From NCBI RefSeq assembly GCF_028858725.1, contig NC_084789.1:33549548-33613547 (forward strand): a DNA stretch of 64,000 bases, in the 5' to 3' direction. Of the stretch, positions 20,588 through 30,979 are shown in pieces. Each line of letters begins with the position of its first letter. Positions within the stretch are counted from its first letter, which is position 1. The notes below the pieces were generated by a model that was not told the DNA's origin, did no database searches, and saw only the letters and a list, made by a program, of their open reading frames with translations. The DNA is from Colius striatus. Its lineage: Eukaryota > Chordata > Aves > Coliiformes > Coliidae. The translations under genes and the position numbers were made by a program.

Positions 20588-21289
20588 GGGAGCATGGACA
20601 TGGATCCCGGGGTATAATGTTAGGCCTGTAGGGGTAAGGCAGCCTGAGCTCTAGTTTTATGAATTTAATGCACAATCAAGACCAGAGTCAGAGCCGTGCT
20701 TAAAGCAATTGTTGTCATGTAGACAGCAGGTCGCTTTCTGTTCCCTCAAGGTCGGACTGTTTTCGTTTAAAAGTGGTAAACAACTTTGGGGAAAAAAAAG
20801 ATGGGAAAATGTGAGGGAGCTTGCTTATCGCAGAAACGGCAAGTAGGATGAACAAGAAAGTGAAATTTATTAGCTGCTATTGCTGAGCTAGCTTTGAAGC
20901 TGCTGTGTATATAAGTTAGAGTCTGCTCTCAATAAAGAAGAAGATTTCTGCTATCACTCACATTGAGTAGGACCGATTTCTTCCCACCCAGCTGAGAATC
21001 GGACCCTGGGTTGATCGCCGCATGAAGTCGACTTAGAGCTGGTTTTTCAGGATTCGAGCCTGGGTTTTTAAGACTTCGAGTCTGGTTCATTTTTCAGGCT
21101 TCAAGCCTGCTTTCAGGCTTCGAGCCTGGTTTTAAGACCTCGAGTCTGGTTCATTTTTCAGGCTTCGAGCCTGGTTTCAGGCTTTGAGCCTGGTTTGCAG
21201 ACTTCGAGTCTCGTTCATTTTTCAGGCTTCGAGCCTGGTTTCAGGCTTCGAGATTGGTTTTTACTCCAAGAGCTGAAAATTTCGCGTCA
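20572..21289 (+). repeat. ERV-B 3' LTR, expanded hairpin array
   Basis: 718 bp from TGTGGAGAA to CGTCA. TATATAAG lies near 20908 and AATAAA at 20931-20936. About ten hairpin units occupy 21048-21256. The bases following the LTR, TATGGA, are the 6-bp target duplication also found beside the solo LTR at 37953-38512. Confidence 0.88.
21048..21256 (+). repeat. Hairpin array in U5, about ten units
   Basis: Units begin near 21048, 21071, 21095, 21114, 21135, 21159, 21178, 21198, 21223 and 21242. G-type stems (AGGCT/AGCCT) and A-type stems (AGACT/AGTCT) are mixed. Loop bases vary (TCG, TCA, TTG) while most stems stay complementary; the first, fifth, eighth and last units carry stem mismatches. Confidence 0.82.
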
Positions 21290-22249
21290 TATGGAAGCTA
21301 TCCCCAATCCCACTCACTTGGACTGCTCAGTTACCATTGAAAAAATACAGACTGCCGGTTATACGGGAGGTACAAAAGAGCTGGAAGGCAGATCCCACCT
21401 ACAATAGTAAGTAGGTCCCTAAGTAGTCTATCAGCCAGCACTGTGTCACATTTGCAGCTGCTTTCCTGTGGGAGCTACCTCCAATCCCATCCTCTTGGCC
21501 TCGTCATCTCCCTTTAAAAATACAATCTGTCGATATAAGTTATATCACTGCGCATGAGAGCTACAAAAAAGCAGGTAGGCAGACCGACCTACAGTAGTAA
21601 GTAGGTCCCCATGTAATCTCTCAGCCAGCACGGTGTCACATATGCAGCTGCTTTCCTGTGGGAGCTATCTGCAGTCCCACTCACTTGGACTCAGCTCCCA
21701 TTGAAAAAATACATGCTTTCTGTTAAGTTATACCATTGCGTATAGCAGCTACTAGAAAGCAGGAACGCAGAGCACACCTACAGCAGTAAGTAGGTCCCCA
21801 TGTAGTCTATTAGCGAGCACTGTGTCACATTGGCAGCTTCTTTCCTGTGGGCGCTATCTCCAATCCCACTCACTTGGAGTGCTCAGCTCCCATTGAAAAA
21901 ATATAGGCTGGTAATAGAAGCTTTACCACTGCGTATGGGAGCTACAAGAAAGCAGGAAAAGAGACTCACCTGGAGTAGTAAGTATGTCCCCATGTACTCT
22001 ATCAGGCAGCACAGTGTCACCTTTGAAGCTGCTTTCCTGTGGGAGCTATCTCCAATAACACTCACTTGTACTGCTCAGGTCCCATTGAAAAAATATATGC
22101 TGTCGGTTAAGTTATACCACTGCGTATGGGAGCTACAAAAAAGCTGGAAGGCAGATCCCAACTACATTGTTAAGTAGGTCCCCATGTAGTCTATCAGTCA
22201 GCACTGTGTCACATTTGCAGCTGCTTTCCTATGAGCGCTATCTCCCGTC
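21290..22249 (+). repeat. Satellite block 3
   Basis: About five forward monomers. The first two carry diagnostic variants (CAGTTACCATTGAAAAAATA, then a CTCGTCA word followed by CTCCCTTTAAAAATAC) shared with the satellite right of the LTR fragment at 40923 and, in part, with that beside the solo LTR at 37953. This shows the flank was duplicated together with the LTR. Confidence 0.92.
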
Positions 22250-22614
22250 TGTAATGGGAACTTGCACATGAGCTGATAAGAGCCAAGAGATTAGTTCATG
22301 AGCGGGCCACTAGAGGAAGACTACTGACTTCATCCCAGTCACCACCCTACGACCACCAGGAGGCAGAAGAAGACCCCCTAGTAACAAGATAGGCACATGC
22401 GCAGAGTACACCAGGGAGCGATGCACTCGAACGATAAGGACTGCATAAAAGGACTCCGATACGCGGGGGGGGGGGGGGGGTGGTCGCACACCATTGGTGG
22501 AGCAGGGTCTCCCGGCCGCCCAGCCCTGCTTTGCTTGTTTGCCGCTTGCTTAATAAATTTGATCTGTGAGTCATTTAAATTGGCCTGTGAACTTTTTCAC
22601 AGCAACTTATAACA
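22250..22614 (+). repeat. ERV-C 5' LTR
   Basis: 365 bp from TGTAATGGG to AACA. It has a CATAAAAGG TATA-like box near 22444 and AATAAA at 22552-22557. A run of 16 G (22465-22480) lies between them. No second copy of this LTR is in the window. Confidence 0.82.
22465..22480 (+). repeat. Run of 16 G in the ERV-C LTR
   Basis: An uninterrupted G run about 20 bases downstream of the TATA-like box. It could form a G-quadruplex, and its length is likely to vary between individuals or be uncertain in assembly. Confidence 0.9.
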
Positions 22615-22617
22615 ATT

Positions 22618-22635
22618 TGGTGCCGTGACTCGGAT
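22618..22635 (+). other. Primer binding site, tRNA-His
   Basis: TGGTGCCGTGACTCGGAT is the complement of the 3' end of tRNA-His with CCA. It lies three bases after the LTR. This primer is used by several gamma-like ERVs. Confidence 0.88.
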
Positions 22636-22799
22636 ACAGGTAAATTTGGTATTGGATTCCCAGACTAGGGGGGCGTCCCATCTGCAGACGACCCTGGTGT
22701 GGGAAATTCTTTTGCCAAACTCTGTATTCTGAACCCCTTCTAAATTTGGCAAATAAGCAAATAAACCTGCAGTACCCCATAATTTTTGTGCATGAAGAT

Positions 22800-24117
22800 C
22801 CGAACGAAGACTCTGGATTGAGTAAGTATTTGCATGGCTCCGTTCGGTCGGGGATGTTTTCCTAGAGTGCGAGTGACTGAGAGGTCTCAAGGAGACCAAG
22901 TGAGTGTGGACCCTCCAGTAGTGCAGTTCCCATTGCCCGCGAGGGCGTGGGTCACGACCGAGGGGAACGATTGTGAGAACGAGTCAAGGGCACTCTAGAA
23001 GTTGGGACAGAGGAAGAGCAAGCCCTCTGATCCCATGGGTGGCATAAGGATAGGCTGCCAGATATTCCCCCAGAAAGTCCTCTGGGGATGATGATTAAAT
23101 TTTGGAATGATTCCCTCCTGTAGAAGACAAAAGAGTAAGGAAAAGATGGTACATCACTGTATGGAAGATTGGGGTGGGGGGGAAGAGTCATTAGGAAATT
23201 CCCATATTATTTGGCCCATATTTGGGTCTTTTGAGGACTGGTTATGAGCAGACCTCAATTTGTGAGTAAATGATAAGAAGACAGTTACCCAAGAGGAAAT
23301 TGAATATGCGAGTCTCTGGATATCCCAACTTTCTGATAAGGTATCCTTGTTCGCTCTTAAGGAATAGAAAGCTAAGAGCCCACCCGAAGAGGAGATTTGG
23401 TAGAGGATCCTCTGGGTGTGTCTGAGAGATTCGATCAGTTCTTAGGGCCGAATCTCTATACCTGGGATGAACTATATTATTCACAAAGGAGGAAAGGGAA
23501 ATGATTCGAAGAGCAGGAATGAGAATCTGGGATCAACAGCACCAGGCAGGACCAGACGCACATGTGAAATGGCCCTTGCAAAGGCCCAATTGGAATAATC
23601 AGATGGCGGACAACAGAGCCCATATGGCAGACCTACAAGCCATCATTGTCCAGGGAATCAGACAGTCTGTTCCCTGAGGACAGAATAATAACAATGCATT
23701 CAATGAGAGACATAGAAAAGACAAAATCCCGACTGATTGGCTTGAGAGATTATGTAAAAGCCTTCAACTGTACTCTGGAGTAGATCCAGCAGCTCCAGTG
23801 GAACAGGCATTATTAAAGACCCAGTTCGTGGCAAAATCATGGGTAGATATCTGAAAGAAACTAGAAAAATTAGAAGACTGGCAAGAAAAAAGGCAAGAAA
23901 AGGAAACAAAAGCCTGGGAGACAGGTGCATTCAACAGGAAAAAAAAAAAAAAGGAATCAAAGGACAATGGAATGTTTTTAAGGAAGAATAGGGGGAGTCA
24001 GGGGCTCTATTTGCTGAGGACCACAAGAGTAATCGAGCCCTTGAAAAAACTGAAGTTAGGTCCTCAGCGTCAGGAAGTAGAATTTTTAGTGGACTCGGGC
24101 TGAGAGATCTACGATCA
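22800..24117 (+). pseudogene. gag: ERV-C gag and start of protease, gamma-like, heavily broken
   Basis: Translated fragments in shifting frames read as gammaretrovirus-type Gag: a matrix-like stretch with PPESPLGMMIKFWND and KMVHHCMEDWG (about 23065-23175), then capsid with DWLERLCKSLQLYSGVDPA and TQFVAKSWVDI (about 23735-23855), then a charged Lys/Glu segment. Just before the right break, LGPQRQEVEFLVDSG (near 24050-24105) matches the start of a gamma-type protease. Many stops and frameshifts occur. The element stops abruptly at satellite near 24117, with no RT, env or 3' LTR. Confidence 0.75.
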
Positions 24118-24272
24118 GCCAGTGTTGTGTCACATTTGCAGCTGCTTTCCTGTGGCAGCTATCTCCAAATCCACTGACTTGGAATGCTCAGCCCCAATTG
24201 AAAAACTACATGCTGGCAGTAGAAGTTATACCACTGCGTATGGGAGCTACAAGAAAGCAGGAAGGGAGACCC
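24118..24272 (+). repeat. Satellite block 4, less than one monomer
   Basis: A partial forward monomer (from a CAGCCAGTGTTGTGTCACAT word to GCAGGAAGGGAGACC) between the ERV-C break and the reversed LTR of ERV-A copy 4. Confidence 0.9.
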
Positions 24273-24629
24273 TGCTGAAGACGACGGGAGACAAGCCCAC
24301 CCTGTAGTGCAACAAGTCTCAACTTTATTTGCAAAGATACAACTCTTTTATAGATACAATAATCAGGCTCATACATATTGCAAAAGCGAAGCTCATCATT
24401 GGTTCCCAGTTAGATGCAAACCTCGACCTTGTTTCAACATACACCAGATACTTGTGGCTCCTTAACCCAAACTAAGCTCTTGTTTTCTCATCCTGTTATC
24501 ATACAGCTCTCTTGCTCTCACGACCTTGAGCAGGAGTCCAATATCTTACCGCTTAATGCTCACTGCCTAACCAGCTGTATTCTATCATGTCCTCTTTCCT
24601 CTAGCCAAGTCTCCACAAAACTCACCACA
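24273..24629 (-). repeat. ERV-A copy 4, 3' LTR
   Basis: Homologous to 584-948 in reverse. The rightmost bases ACCACA are the U3 start. The next bases, TTTCCCCCGTTTTC, are the reverse of the polypurine tract. Confidence 0.88.
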
Positions 24630-25934
24630 TTTCCCCCGTTTTCTCTTTGGAAAATGATATTAGCCTGCCACATCCTCTCAAATGTTCTTTCTATTGTCCG
24701 TTGAATACAATTTATAAAACAGGGAAACATTAACAATACAAATAAAACAATATCCATAAAGCCAATTCCGTTCATTATAACATTTTGCAACCAAGGGCCT
24801 ATTCCCCACCCCTTAAGCCTTCCTTCAAGTCCTAATCCCTCTTCTTGTTTCAACTGATGGAATCCCTGTTGAAGTTCTTTCAGTTTGGCATGTATCGAGG
24901 TGGAAAGGTCCGACAGGTTCATACAACACGTGCCCTCAAATTCTTCACATCCATGTCCGTGGGCTAATAATTAAAAGTCTATGGCAGCTCTGTTTTGTAA
25001 CACCACATGATTTACACTTTGAACGTCAGCTGTTAACATATCAATCATTTCTGAAGTTTTATTTAACTCATCTTTAGTCCAACATCCTAACTGTTTAGCC
25101 AAGTTCATGGCCTTATTGGCTGCTCCTCCTGGCAAAAGGGTGGCAACTATGACTTGCTTCAGTTCACTCCAAAATCGTGGGGGACCAATATTAGTACAAT
25201 CAAACTCATAAGAACTACGTTTTTTGCGGGAGCTATTATTATGGTCAGCAAGCTGCATTAGCGTGGTTAAGTTAGGGTGGAATAAAGAGAGTTTCCCCAA
25301 ATAACAGGGTCCACCCGGGGGATTTACTGGTATTCCGTTCCAGGTCCTTTCTCCACAGATTAAAAATATACCCGTGGGCAATTTCTTCGGTGATGTAACA
25401 CTAGAGACATTACAGGTGGAATACAATTGCTTAAATACCGTTTCTGACTTCAAAGAAGAGTCTAAGGTGGCCCAATATTTTCGATTTCTATTAAAGTCAT
25501 GGATATCCCGTGACATAAACCTTATCCAATTTCCCCCAGTTCCATTAGTACCGAAGCTTGCATTGGCACTTCCAAACAGGTCTATTTCCTCAAGGGGTGA
25601 GGCTAATGTGGTATTAAGGGACTTAATTATCTCACATTGACGTTTCTTGTCTGAATGATCGTGATCATCGCTAATTGTGTTCAGCCCGTCCTATATCATA
25701 AGGTGTTATTGTCTACTGGTCCACAAAATTCCTCCGGATTCCATACGGGCAATCCTATCAAACACGTTTTAAAAGGATTAGTAACCCCTCCCAAACTAAG
25801 ACAAAGAGATGATTGACCAGTTTCATTAGAAAGGTTATCAAAATATTATCTCTAGGCTGATTAAAATGCGTCAAGCTGTTAGCAATTATAGTTATACTAA
25901 AAGCTATGGTTATAACAAAACACCTCATTATTAT
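24560..25934 (-). pseudogene. env: ERV-A copy 4 env, alpharetrovirus-like
   Basis: The most complete Env of ERV-A. The surface subunit has several Cys and NxS/T sites and ends in a furin-type RKKR (25217-25228). The transmembrane subunit has LQNRAAIDF, then an in-frame TAA (24971-24973), then HGHGCEEFEGTCC (CX6CC), NLSDLSTSI, a hydrophobic anchor (VLFVLLMFPCFI) and a tail that runs through the polypurine tract into U3. The motif set is typical of alpharetrovirus Env. Frameshifts also occur near 25520-25700, so no complete product is encoded. Confidence 0.85.
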
Positions 25935-26021
25935 TCATTAAATTCACTGTCTTTTTGTAATATAACCTTCAGTCTTTTAATTGTTAGCCAGTCCTCCAAT
26001 GACCGCAAGACGAGGGTGTAT

Positions 26022-26510
26022 TTATTCTCCAATCTCTTCCTGTCCTTTTTCGTCAGATGATTTGATCTCCGCAGCTTCAAGGACAGCTCTTGTCCACCTG
26101 GCTGGCACCCAAATGGATCCTGTGGGAGAATCAACACACAAATACCCACGTCCCCAGTATAATACTTTGGCCGGAGGCTGCCATATCCCTGTTTTAGGGT
26201 CACGATATTTAACCCGTATTTCTTTCTTCCCCTCCTTTTGCGCCTTTGGATTATGATGCATTATTACAGGTGGTAGCTCCTTTTCCCCAAACACACATAG
26301 GTGGTTCATAACAAATAAGGCCTTTAACAATTACATATGTGGGTCTTTAACATCCCCATATTTACCAAGATATCTTTTTAGAGTCCCATTAGCTCTTTCT
26401 ATTATGGCCTGTCCTGTGGGGGAATGGGGAATCCCTGCTACATGTTTAACTCCCCATTGCCTCATAAACTGTTCTATACTTCTACTTATATAGGCCTGCC
26501 TATTGTCTAC
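26022..26510 (-). pseudogene. pol: ERV-A copy 4 integrase, C-terminal part
   Basis: Reads on the minus strand through GIPHSPTGQAIIERANG (catalytic Glu) and then the C-terminal domain (VKYRDPKTGIWQPPAKV, GSIWVPARWTRAV). One in-frame TAA lies near 26320. The break lies just after the region of the second catalytic Asp. Confidence 0.85.
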
Positions 26511-27299
26511 ACGATGTTCTTATATCTGCTACCACCAGCACCTCCTCTCACTCTACCCCATGCCCCCCTCTTCTGTACCTTCCACCTCTCACGTTACAAC
26601 CCGAGATCTTCCGGACCCCTACCACATCTCGCCTTCCCTATGCTCGATGACTCCAGTGTCCTGTGACATTTGCTGATACATTACATGTCTGCCCAGCACA
26701 TATGCTAGCTGAGCCAATTGCAGGAAGATATGATCAGGCGCTGGTCGTGTTCCACTTCACTATTCAATGTTGCCAATAGTTGAGTGACTCCATCTTGATC
26801 CGCATCACGGCGAGCACTCCGAGAAACACGTCAATCTGCAAGAGAGACTCAGTAGACCGTTATATCTTCTACACCCCATGCTCTCCCCCTCCCTAAGACG
26901 GTTGAACTGTGAGCGCATTTAACGACCGTCTGTCCCTGGCTAGTGTGAGGGATACCGTGGCTCATTGCATGGAGATAGCTGGTATGTCCATGACCCCTCC
27001 GGGCAGCTTATAACTCAAATTTTACTAACAAGCTTCAGTCTTTTATAATCAGCAGCAAAGCTAGCGTGTTTATAGTACTTCTAATTGGTCCTTTCTCTAA
27101 AAGTCAGCTGTAGTTTTCTGTGATAAGCCTTGCAGTTTCACACGCTGCCTCAGCCTCCTCCTTGCTCCAAGTTGTTATCTTGTATGCATTTTTGCTTCTT
27201 CGTTTCTCACAGTCGAGAGCAGCTCAAGGACAATCTGCACATTAGTTTAGCAACTCATGCCTGGTAAGCTTCTTCTTATCCACTGAAAACAAAAAAAAA
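26511..27299. other. Unassigned sequence between ERV-A copy 4 and the ERV-D env
   Basis: About 790 bases that I cannot place. On the minus strand a pyrimidine tract followed by CAG (first base after it near 26835) is followed by a coding-like stretch (DADQDGVTQLLATLNSEVEH, then, after a one-base shift, LAQLAYVLGRHVMY). It could be an exon of a host gene or a diverged retroviral fragment. No satellite words and no LTR match to the other families. Confidence 0.4.
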
Positions 27300-28195
27300 A
27301 AAACCACAGCTGACAAACAAAGTTATTATACTTGTGCTAAAAGTAAAATCTCTAGCAGGTCTATGTTGCAAAGTTGTATGGCTAATACTGCTTACATTAC
27401 TAATCAAGTCTTCTAATGTCATTGAGGTTTGGTTACTTTGTTTGCTAGGCCAGTATCCTAATATGCATAGCTGAGTTAATAAAGCAGATACTCCTACACC
27501 TGGAGCAAATATATTAGTTTCTATTATTGCTGAGGGAGACCAAAGCTAACATAATCATCACATTCACCAGTAAATGCATGCACAAATTGTTTTGGACAAA
27601 GATGTTTCAAATCATTGTTTGATTAGGCATCAAGATCGTCAGTTGTCTCAAACTGCATGGTCCCCTTTGCAATCTTGAGGGTATTCCAGGCCATGTCTGG
27701 TCCCCGTAGATCAGAAAAATTCCCTTTGGTAACTGTACAGGCACAAGACTAGACCTGGATCTTTTTGGTGAAGTATAATTGCACCAAGATGTTGTGTTCG
27801 TATACACACCCAGGATGGGATACACATTCTGTCTCAAATGTTTTGGTATTGCTGGTAAAATTAAACATAACACAAAAATCCATCTTTATAGATCCCAATA
27901 ATTCTAACTCCTGTGGCTCTGTTGTCATTATTGGCAACCATGAAATGATCAAATCCCAGCTGTCAACTTTGCCATTACCCTTAACTAAGGGATTTGGTTT
28001 TAATGCATTTGGTACAGGCCATTGTGCCACATCTGATGGAACTCCCACCAAACAGGTAGAAAAATGATTATCTGGAGTGGCCACTGATAAACATATTGTA
28101 GACTGATTGATTGCTTTGGCCAGTGTAAACCACATGTTTTGCTTGGGTTGTTGAAATTGCCTAAAACCATTTACCACAATCATTTGAAGCATCAA
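27300..28195 (-). pseudogene. env: ERV-D env remnant (surface part and degraded transmembrane part)
   Basis: A 148-codon frame (28195-27749) aligns with ERV-A and ERV-B surface subunits: QNMWFTLAKAINQSTICLS, FSTCLVGVP, PQELELLGS, then FTSNTKTFE and several Cys. It continues in another frame (27873-27607) with LPKGIFLIYGDQTWPGIP, matching LPTGIFLICGERTWNGIP of ERV-A copy 4. Further on, a degraded stretch reads TTLQHRPARDF where LQNRAAIDF is expected. No pol lies on its 5' side, so the provirus lost its centre. A third, more diverged member of the alpha-like env group. Confidence 0.72.
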
Positions 28196-28434
28196 TAGTA
28201 TGACAAAATCCCCCCTTTTTTTTTTTTTTTTTACTCTTGATGAAAAAAAAAAAAAAATCCTTCACCAATGAGTCTAAAACATAAACCACCTTTTAGCTTC
28301 TCAATATCAAAATATTCTGTTCTTCCAAGTTCCATTCCTGACACCTAAAACACCTTAGAAAGTTTCCACTGTAAGAAAACCACTATTCATCATTACATTT
28401 GCAGCAAAATGCATAACATCACGACCAACAGTTT
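28196..28434. other. A/T homopolymer-rich stretch
   Basis: Contains a run of 18 T followed by another of about 15 A near 28215-28257. On the minus strand a TTTTCTTACAG lies near 28370-28380, upstream of the env frame, and could have served as the env splice acceptor; that is inference from position only. Confidence 0.45.
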
Positions 28435-28998
28435 TTACACTCGAGGCAAGGGACTGAGGATGGAAAAGATGAGCCCAGCGGTCCGTGAGGGCTTGGGTCG
28501 GCTGTGTCGGCGCGAGGTGTGTGTGGGGAGGCACTCCGGAGACACTGACCGGGCGCAGGAAGCGGCTGCGCGGCGGCGGAGGCTGCGGATGGAAGGGACG
28601 GGGGGGTCTGGCTCACTCCGTGCCATCCCTGGCGCCAGTGGCGCAGCCGGTATTACTCTCTCCTGTGTTTTCTTTTTCTTCCCTCTCTTGCCCGATGGTG
28701 CCCAGTCTAACATGGGATTGCGCTCCCCCACTCTCCTCTGATCATCCTGCCCTGCACCCCCGGCCGACTCCGCCCTCTTGGCATTCCCCTGGAATTCGTC
28801 CCAGGGGTAACTCGTCGGGCTGGGCTCGAATGGGAAGCAGCTCTCTCGCGGGGGCTCTGCTCCGAAGCCCCTTTGCCTCTCTGACTTTGTAAAAACTCTT
28901 GTGTAGAGAACTCTTTTTTTTTTTTTATTTGGTTTTTTTTTCGGTTTGTTTTTTTTTTTTTCCTCCCAGCACGCCCCGCTCAGCGACGGGCTGCACAC
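28435..28998 (-). CDS. GC-rich open frame of uncertain origin, 187 codons
   Basis: Open on the minus strand with a Lys-rich N-terminus created by T runs on the plus strand (KKKNKPKKKPNKKKK), then a Pro/Arg/Ser-rich body. GC content is markedly higher than its neighbours. It lies between a matrix-like gag fragment and the ERV-D env, so it may be the linker region of a Gag, but I see no capsid or zinc-knuckle motif. It may equally be a non-coding GC-rich segment that happens to be open. Confidence 0.3.
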   Translation of the reverse strand: MCSPSLSGACWEEKKKNKPKKKPNKKKKRVLYTRVFTKSERQRGFGAEPPRESCFPFEPSPTSYPWDEFQGNAKRAESAGGAGQDDQRRVGERNPMLDWAPSGKRGKKKKTQERVIPAAPLAPGMARSEPDPPVPSIRSLRRRAAASCARSVSPECLPTHTSRRHSRPKPSRTAGLIFSILSPLPRV

Positions 28999-29003
28999 CG
29001 GGA

Positions 29004-29272
29004 TGGCTTTCAGTTGCGACAGACTGTGTTTTGATGGTCTCTTGTCGCTCCAGTTTCTATAATACTTCCTGCAGGAACCTGTCCGTTCCCTTGTCTGTCT
29101 CCTTCAGCCTCGGCGCAATGGTCAACGCCTGCGCTGCAGCCATGGCCACAGGCTGTTCTGCTTGCATTTCTTTTAAAGTATTTATCAGGTCTCTCCAAAG
29201 GAGACCTAGATCTTTACTGATCTTACTATTGTCCTTATCACCACTAATAGTGGCAAATCTCGCATCTAACAT
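29004..29272 (-). pseudogene. gag: Gag matrix-like fragment, probably ERV-D
   Basis: On the minus strand, MLDARFATISGDKDNSKISK continues to LGLLWRDLINTLKEMQAEQ. The spacing and the LGxLWRxxxNxL pattern resemble the matrix of ERV-A (KLGKLWRIVHNELLQHQAEK) and ERV-B (KLMKQWREVINCLKNYKLEK). A TAG follows FLQEVL at about 29057. It abuts ERV-A copy 2, head to head, with no intervening satellite. Confidence 0.55.
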
Positions 29273-29605
29273 GCGAGGATATGATAGAATACAGCTGGTT
29301 AGGAAGTAAGCATTAAGCGATAAGATATTGGACCCTTGCTCAAGGACGTGGTGTCCTTGAGCAAGAGAGTTGTATGATAACAGGATGAGAAAACAGGAAC
29401 TTAGTTTGGGTTGAGTAGCCACAAGTGTCCGAAATATGTTGAAACGGGGGCAGGACTGACATTTAACTGGGAACCAATGATGAGCTTAGCTTTTGCAATA
29501 TGTGTGAGCCTGATTATTGTATCTATAAAAGAGTTTTATCTTTGCATATAAAGTTGAGACTTGCTCAGCACTACAGGGTGTGACAGTCTCCCGTCATCTT
29601 CAGGA
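29273..29605 (+). repeat. ERV-A copy 2, 5' LTR, left end missing
   Basis: Starts at GAGGATATGATAGAATACAG, so the first 40 or so bases of U3 are lost. The TATA box is present. The polyadenylation signal reads ATATAAAG where copy 1 has AAATAAAG. Confidence 0.87.
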
Positions 29606-29607
29606 AA

Positions 29608-29625
29608 TGGTGACCCCGACATGAT
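29608..29625 (+). other. Primer binding site, tRNA-Trp, one CpG change
   Basis: TGGTGACCCCGACATGAT. The CG of copy 1 has become CA, a typical methylated-CpG change. Confidence 0.88.
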
Positions 29626-29799
29626 AGCGGCTTGGCGCCACTGTGGAGCGACAAAGGGGTTCGGGTCCTACGCAACAAGGACGGCAATAAGCGTGAAAAT
29701 TGGGAACATGCCGTGCCCTGGGTGACCGTATAGACGGGCCCGGACGATATGTGCCGCCAGACCTTGAAGGGCTGCAACAGCGCACTGACGATAATAGGT

Positions 29800-30979
29800 A
29801 TGGAGAGGCAAGTGACATATGATTTATTTACTGCATTCTTGCAGAAGCGGCAAATAAAGGATACGGATCTGCAGAAGGACCTACCAGGGTTGTTAGCTTA
29901 TGGGTATGCTAAGGGAGTGTTTCAGAATCCACATACAGTGCATGAATTGAGCAAATGGCGTAAATTTGGGGATTTTCTGTGGGAAGCTACCCTGGAGGAC
30001 GATAAGACAGCTAAAAAATTAGGGAAGCTTTGGAGGATAGTGCACAATGAGTTGCTGTAACATTAGGCAGAAAAGAAGGCTGCTGAGCACACATCAGCAG
30101 CATAGAGTAAGAATAAAAACTATGAGCGTGACTGGTTCCAATCCATCCCGCTGACTCCTACCGTCTCAAAAGTAATGCTCCCACGCCCGCGTGTAGAAAA
30201 TGACCCTAGAGGCACGGACGGGGTACGAGAACCGTGTGAGCCATCAGCCCCTCCTGGGGAACAGGAGTGCCAGCCTAAAGTGTAGAGAGGCAATGCGATT
30301 AGTAAGGGAGGCTATGGAAAAGGTAAAGGACCCAGGTGGAGTGCCAATATATATGGGAATCAAACAAGGTCGAGATGAAACGTTCGGGACCTTTATTGAT
30401 AAAGTTGCCTCCGCCATAGAGAGGGCTGGAGTTCCGGAATATATGCGTGGCGCCTTTCTAAAACAGTGCGCCCTACAGAATTGTAATCCAGCTACCAGGA
30501 CAGTATTGAGTACGTTAGGAGCCAATTGGTCAATTGAAGACGCTTTAGACCGTATGGCCCAGGTCCCGACAGGTCAACAAACTTTTCTCGTGGAAGCTAT
30601 TAAGGAATTGGGATTAGGATTGAAGGAACAGGCGAAAGCAACTCAGAATCAGGTGTTAGCCGCCCTTGCACCCCTTCAAGCATCCGCTGTGACCACTCAA
30701 AGGGGCTCTTCAAGTGGACGAATAAAGTGTTACCAGTGTGGCAGAATGGGACATTCCCGTCGTGAATGCAATGCTACAGGAATCTGGTGTCAAAAATGCC
30801 AAACGGACAATCACAACACTGGGGCGTGTCGTAGCAGGTCGGAAAACTCCAATTTGAGGGCGTCGAACCGCAGTGGCCGCGCTCAGACACAAGTCGCCGC
30901 TGCAGCTCAACAGATGTCAGCAGCTGCCTCCAGCCAGCCACAAGTTGGAGCCTCAGAATGGACCTGGCAGCAGCAGTAG
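29800..30979 (+). pseudogene. gag: ERV-A copy 2 gag with internal deletion
   Basis: The matrix domain starts at 29800 (MERQVTYDLFTAF) and ends at a TAA (30058-30060), two codons before the TAG that it shares with copy 1. The next frame (30200-30979) begins in the linker and jumps at about 30281 into capsid (KCREAMRLVREAM). About 530 bases present in copy 1 (roughly 1635-2168) are missing; both ends have AAG. The major homology region and both zinc knuckles remain. Confidence 0.87.

Larger units (their letters stand above)
13403..21289 (+). mobile_element. ERV-B tandem provirus (env-LTR-gag-dut-pro-pol-env-LTR)
   Basis: A class II element related to ERV-A but with its own LTR and a tRNA-Lys3-like primer site. 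The middle LTR acts both as the 3' LTR of an upstream remnant and as the 5' LTR of the following provirus, a tandem structure usually produced by LTR-LTR recombination. The right flank begins TATGGA, the 6-bp target duplication seen at the ERV-B solo LTR at 37953-38512. Gag, dut-pro and pol frames step by -1 each, as in betaretroviruses. Confidence 0.87.
24273..26510 (-). mobile_element. ERV-A copy 4, 3' half
   Basis: On the minus strand: end of integrase, env, polypurine tract and 3' LTR. This is the only ERV-A copy in the window that keeps most of env. The break near 26510 falls in the integrase core, after which unrelated sequence begins. Confidence 0.88.
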
